NCBI GenBank assembly: GCA_002633005.1 | Contig: NMRA01000225.1 | Location: 117,297-179,296 of the forward strand | Length of the DNA stretch: 62,000 bases | Direction of reading: 5' to 3' | Source of the DNA: Phoronis australis | Lineage: Eukaryota; Phoronida; Phoronidae | Part shown: positions 57,400-62,000 of the stretch, piece by piece | Position numbering within the stretch: position 1 is the first letter of the stretch | How the letters are laid out: every line of letters starts with the position of its first letter | Translations under genes and position numbers: made by a program | Notes under the pieces: generated by a model | The model's input: the letters and a program-made list of their open reading frames with translations, nothing else | What the model was told of the DNA's origin: nothing | Database searches by the model: none

Positions 57400-57625
57400 T
57401 TTATTCTCGCACTCGTATTTATTTTAGAGTACGATTTCAAGCACACTGCCAGATCAAACTTGAAATTTGGAGCATATAGGCCTACTCAGAATTTTACTCA
57501 AAATCGTACTAGAAATACAGATGAGATACACTTCAGTTCAATTATACTCGAAAATGGGGCTATTCGGAAAATCTACAATAACTAGAGGGCGTGCGTGTAC
57601 TAGTGGTGATAGATTAACAGCCTCG
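57400..57625 (+). repeat. Left arm of a 3.7-kb inverted pair
   Basis: Irregular 'actcg/actca' words, then ATGGGGCTATTCGG (57,556) and TGTACTAGTGGTGAT (57,597). The same blocks in the same outside-to-inside order are found in reverse complement at 61,010-61,210. The pair brackets the minus-strand exon at 60742 and repeat P copy 2. Confidence 0.55.
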
Positions 57626-59689
57626 ATTTCGCGAGCCATTTAAATACATGGTGAAATGGCTTGCAGCCGTGCCAACTAAAACTGAGATTGCGTAAAAAGG
57701 GTGCTTCTATGAGAGGAAGTAAGCACGACCTCATACAAAGGTAAGGTTTGTGATTATTTTAACGATTATTCCATGATTATTCTACCGATGCCTGTTAACT
57801 GAGGCACTCACCGATGTCGACTTCGCGGCAGTCAGTCGCCAGCCAGAGTCTGCGGGTTAATCTTTGTATGTTGTGATATGTGATACGATACTTGACGTAG
57901 CAATCGGGATCTTTTCGTACACCAAAGCATTATTATTGTTTGGAATGATTTCTAAAAGTTTATCAGTGACAGTTACATCAATCAATGCTGAATGTTTATG
58001 CTGTCAACTCGATACAGGTTAATGAGTTAAGATTACAATCCAATCCCAATGGCAAAGGGTACGTGAGTGATAAATATCCATTGCATTAGACTATTTGTTT
58101 ACTCCCTATCATATGTCTTCTGGAAATCTATTACACGTTGAAATGGAAATCTATCACGTCAGTTTTCACGTAACCTTTGGTTTTTAGGTTTGAAGGCTTG
58201 TACCGTGCAGAGGAGATATGCATCGCTTCTGCACCGTCCCTGAATGGACAAAAATTGGTTTTTAGCATTTGACTGCAGCTAACCAACAAGATCTTCCCAT
58301 CCAGTGCAGATCTGTTGTCAAAGCCTACTTTCAATATTGGAGACAACGAACAAAGCCTTTGAAAAGGAACAGCTATTTTTAAAGTCATTTTGTTAAATTA
58401 CTTATTCAGGTCCCGAGGGGGGATTGGCATGGGGGGTTGTAATATTTGGTACAACTGAATGTGTGGAAATAACAGGTAATACATGTTTGGGGAAAAGAGC
58501 ATGGTGAGGTAATTCTTAACCTTCACGAAGTCCCTTCAAGTTGATTTCATGAAACTGTTTTGCTACTTGTATCAATTGTAAAACCACGAAAATATATTAC
58601 ATTTTCCGAATTCACAGTGACTGAATAGTCTTTAATCATGCCTTGAAATGTTGCAAGTCGTTATAAATTCAAATGACTGCCATTTTTGTGAAAATTGCAT
58701 TTTTGATGGTGCCTTACGATTTGTAATTACTCTTAAACAACAGAAAGATTATCCATCATTTTTAAATGACCCAAGTCTTCATATCTTCTATTAGAAGAAA
58801 AACGGTTCCCTCAACCTTAGGCTAGAAGTATGCTTGACAGACCCATGAACCTGTAATCTGAGTTTAAAATTGCTGAAAGTATCAAAATTAAAAAGGCTTG
58901 AAAATGGGTAACAAAGGTTTGAAGTTGTCTCAAAAAACTTGTATATTTTACAGACAAGTGATGCGTTTAAAGAATTGTTATGGCTAGGGATAAAAAATAA
59001 AGACACAGTTTTATGCAATACTCATTATATACACCCTTGGTTTCTGAAAATAGTAATTATTTACTTTTATGTGAAACTGTAGACCAATCACCATATATTT
59101 TTGAAAAACAGGGATAACATTTTTGATCCAATCTGGAGTACTTAATTATTCATATTTCAATATTTGTTCCAGGTTCAGTGACATTTTAAGGCCACTTCAA
59201 GCTGTATCATAGACAAGCTTTGTTACTCCGTTCTCTTCCCACAGCACTTCCACACACCAGCAGTGCTGCATGGCACAATGTGCAAGTCAGTGGCCCTGGA
59301 GAAATGTGAATCGCAGTACTAAGTTACCATAAGACAATGTGCCAGTGGAGTGTCTGTGTATCCAGACGAACTATATCTGACTGCTACACAAATAAGCCTT
59401 GTTGGTGAGGATGCCCTTTCATAGGCAATGAGTCATGTGTGGACAATAGCTTATTTCCTTTCCTGGAAGAAACATGAGGGACTGAAGCTAAAGAAGACCT
59501 AGTCACACTCTGGTCTAGTTCAGAGTCTGATTTTGGGCTCAAAACGATTCAAGTGATATGCTGCTGTGTTTACCTTCAAGGGTCTAATTGTGGATGTTAT
59601 TGAGGCTGAATGAGGTTACATGAAAGAAAGCCACGTGTTGAAACTGGACCTTTTTTACAAGCGCTTCTATAGGCCATTGAAACTAGAAC

Positions 59690-60550
59690 CCAGTGAAATG
59701 AAAGCCAAAAGCTGAGTGACATTAAATTTTCCTTTCAGAAGAAAGGCTTTATACTATTGGTAAAAACTTTTCAATTTGGTACAGATTATGGGGAAATGAC
59801 ATTCAGTGACTGCATCGATTGTCTTATTGTATGTTTTCAATTGTAGCTAGCTGGATAAGAATCTGCTATGCACAAGATTCGAGAATAAACAATTATCAGT
59901 GTATTTAAAAACAAATGGCAAACTGAAAAAGCACAGAAAGAAACAACATTGCGAGGGAGTCCATAATCAGGCATATCAGGTGCTGAATTTCTGAATTACG
60001 TTCAATTCTCTCAGGTTATTGCTGAAGGATTGCTTTTCACTTTGTCCAACGGTGAAATAGATGGTCAGGCGGTTGGTTTCAGTTGTTTTTTCTTGCCTGT
60101 AACAGAATAGAAATATTAGCAAATTGTAAAAGAAAAGACAAGACAAAACTACTTTTGTAAGGCAGAACATACTTGACATTTCATCTTCATGTTTATGTGT
60201 AGAAACTAATAACCTTTGTACCCAAGTCTTATTTAATATCTGAATTAAAATATGTGAAACAGGCTAAAAGTGATTTAACAATGTGTATTTTTCATGACAC
60301 TTAAAATGTGCTTCTGATCTCAACAAGTAAAATTCATTCTAGGTGTCAATTTTTTTCCAATGCAATGTTACGACATTTACTGAATTAAGGCTTATTCATG
60401 TTAATTCGATAACTGAGCTGGTGGTCCTGGGGGTGGGGTCCACGATAAAATAAGGAAACTCACTCATCTAGAGAATTTTATTGGAAACAGCATAGTTTTG
60501 AAGAGAAACTGCTGTGAAAAAGTCACTCTTGACTTCTGTGCATCACGTAC
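59690..60550. repeat. Repeat P, uninterrupted copy
   Basis: This reads continuously through the point (59,830) where the other copy, at 31,976-41,000, is split by 8 kb. It contains 'gactgcatcgattgtcttattgt' followed directly by 'atgttttcaatt'. It shows no conserved ORF. Confidence 0.7.
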
Positions 60551-60741
60551 CATACACCTCTTATTTTGGGAGCACTCCCACCCAGGACAATATGAATATG
60601 TGCTGCTAGCCTACCCGGCATCGGGTGAGTTTCCAAAAAGAAACACTTAGTTCCACTCAATAAAACTGTTATTCAGTGGGGTAACTGGTGGGGATAACAT
60701 CACCGAACGATGTTGATAGAAACTGATTGCTAAAAACTTAC

Positions 60742-60902
60742 CAAGTAATGTTGTGTAGTCTCCGAATGGAACTGCATAGTCATAGACATAGAGCACACAC
60801 GGGGCTTCAGCATCCACACACTTTTTGTCAGTTAGTTGACCCTGTTGACCGCAATTGTCCACGAATATAGTAACCTTAGGTCTTTTGGGAATTTGTGGCC
60901 AC
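60742..60902 (-). CDS. Candidate exon of an unknown, possibly secreted protein (J)
   Basis: On the minus strand, an open frame runs WPQIPKRPKVTIFVDNCGQQ then GQLTDKKCVDAEAPC and VLYVYDYAVPFGDYTTLLG, ending CTTG|GTAAGT in phase 1. It may be an internal exon: a branch-like TGCTAAT and CGACAG acceptor precede it (exon 60742-60902). Alternatively it may be a first exon extending to ATG 60977, whose start MEFLSKYVVALSL looks like a signal peptide but is in a different frame from LLLISLVQVFDRW just after, so that reading needs a 1-base indel. Composition is protein-like with three cysteines. No family is recognised. Confidence 0.42.
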
Positions 60903-61009
60903 CTGTCGAAGACTTGCACCAGGGAAATTAGCAGTAATAAGGCTTAGCGCGACGACGTATTTTGATAAAAATTCCATCTTTTACCAGTTGTTTACATGCA
61001 GACAGCCAC

Positions 61010-61210
61010 GCATGCGCAATTCAATCACCACTAGTACAGCAGCGACACCGCGTGGAGAATTCTCCGAATAGCCCCATTGAGTACGCGCTCGAAATTTCGA
61101 GTACAGATTTTTCGAGTATGACATTGAATACACCAAAGCCGAGTCTGTACTCGAGTTGAGTATGAAGTGTGAGTTTGAGCATGATTCGAGTCTGAGTATG
61201 GAGATTGGAG
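61010..61210 (-). repeat. Right arm of the inverted pair
   Basis: This is the reverse-complement counterpart of 57,400-57,625. Its outer part is a run of 'gagta/gagtc/gagtt' words (61,078-61,200), the complement of the 'actc' words in the left arm. Confidence 0.55.
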
Positions 61211-61496
61211 ACCGGGCCCAGAACTCCTGTCCGACAGTTCACTGCTCTGATTGTGTGCTCACGAGTCATTCTCAAGCAGAGACAGCCAACGGCAGTTTCA
61301 AATTTATTAAGACTGAATGGAACTCCGTGACTTTGTGAAGACTGGCAGGGACAGGACGGCCAACTTCACTTAGTTTCGACCAGGCTGTGTGCGTGGTTCC
61401 TTGGGTGAGGTTGAGGCAAAGCAGCCCTAAACTTTTCGGTCGCGCTGCGTTGCGGTCTTGACATAGATTTGATGAATGCGTCGTGTTTGATAATTA

Positions 61497-62000
61497 CTCT
61501 GCGCGTGTAAGCGCAGAGTACTGTTGTTCTTGGGTTTTCTTCAAATTTATTCTTATTCTTATTCTTCTTACTATTACTTTGCGCGTGTAAGCGCAGAGTA
61601 CTGTTGTTCCTGGGTTTTCTTCAATTTTATTACTCTGCGCGTGTAAGCGCAGAGTACTGTTGTTCCTGGATTTTCTTCAATTTTATTCTTATTCTTATTC
61701 TTATTCTTCTTCCGACCAAATTTGAGGCTTAATAACTCCAAATTGGGTGCAGGTACGATCTTTAAATTCAGCATATGACTGACAGTATATAAATTTTGAT
61801 TGGTTATAAAATCATATTCCATATTGCACCGGAAGAGGTCGTTTGGTGCAAAGGTCATATAATTTTCAAAATGCTACTCCTTCAGTTTTTTTTTCAAATT
61901 CGCTGCACAGGTATAAGTCAACATGACAATTTAAAAAGTTACTTTTCTAAGTAATCGGGTCATCCAATCAGGTGAAATTTGGTCAACGGTCATTAGGTGC
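61497..62000 (+). repeat. Hairpin-headed interspersed repeat, cut by the window end
   Basis: Three copies of CTCTGCGC-GTGTAA-GCGCAGAG followed by 'tactgttgttcytgg-ttttcttcaa' start at 61497, 61577 (one mismatch) and 61633, at intervals of 80 and 56 bp, with (TTATTC)n between and after. From 61,720 the body reads 'cgaccaaatttgaggcttaataactcc' and continues to the end with 'gaaatttggtcaa' words. The 8-bp stem is perfect in copies 1 and 3. Confidence 0.75.

Larger units (their letters stand above)
56464..60741. other. Mostly non-coding, with inverted arms and repeat P copy
   Basis: The stretch contains the left inverted arm at 57,400-57,625, an unexplained 85-codon minus-strand frame (58131-58388, ... 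GFDNRSALDGKILLVSCSQ ...) and the intact repeat P copy (59,690-60,550). No further exon has both good splice sites and a convincing frame. Confidence 0.4.

Noticed and set aside
58434-58470. MGGCNIW start as another acylated first exon
   Set aside because: It has only a weak phase-2 donor and a G-run context; nothing downstream fits.
61497-61660. CRISPR-like array
   Set aside because: There are only three units, unequal spacing, simple-sequence spacers and a eukaryotic setting; it is the head of an interspersed repeat.

Overview
The window is eukaryotic: short exons with GT/AG introns, AATAAA signals behind several stop codons, a tRNA-derived SINE, and many DNA-transposon remnants. Frequent 'taggcctac'-type words, a SINE, and Kolobok-, piggyBac- and Academ-like relics suggest a marine invertebrate (non-vertebrate deuterostome or lophotrochozoan), but I cannot name the species. 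Four N characters are present; two of them (13248, 17325) separate near-identical tandem copies and look like haplotype joins in the assembly.

Region 1, 2.7-30.5 kb, plus strand: a head-to-tail cluster of small genes. Four have complete models (starts at 2717, 12691/13475, 17158/18111 and 28569), one has a weaker model (9660), one lacks a sure first exon (22939-24733), and one is a possible broken remnant (about 25.0-25.5 kb). The plan is shared. A tiny first exon of 7-30 codons encodes an acylation-type N terminus (MGC, MSC or MGSGC). It joins, almost always through phase-1 introns, a short low-complexity body that differs between genes: Pro-rich then Gly/His/Cys-rich, His-dotted, Asn/Cys/Glu repeat, or very acidic. 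Genes A and B are clear paralogues; the link to the others rests on architecture. The expected products are lipid-anchored, largely disordered proteins on the inner face of a membrane. This cluster is the best candidate for an undescribed system.

Region 2, 31-47.6 kb: mostly nested mobile elements. A 5,039-bp element (32892-37930) with 16-bp perfect terminal repeats, a GTA target duplication and an empty site in a paralogous copy carries remnants of an XPG/PIN-like nuclease and a Cys-rich zinc module (Academ-like). It lies in a larger repeat that also occurs at 53.5-56.0 kb, which in turn interrupts a third repeat found uninterrupted at 59.7-60.5 kb. A broken piggyBac transposase (44.75-46.62 kb) and a miniature element nested in another (42.04-42.35 kb) follow.

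Region 3, 47.7-62 kb: isolated exon candidates of larger or partial genes (47755-48298, 49839-50008, 50672-50717, 56389-56463, and 60742-60902 on the minus strand) among repeats. The window ends in a repeat headed by three copies of a CTCTGCGC/GCGCAGAG hairpin. Exon calls come from reading frame, splice-site quality and phase alone; no transcript data were available.
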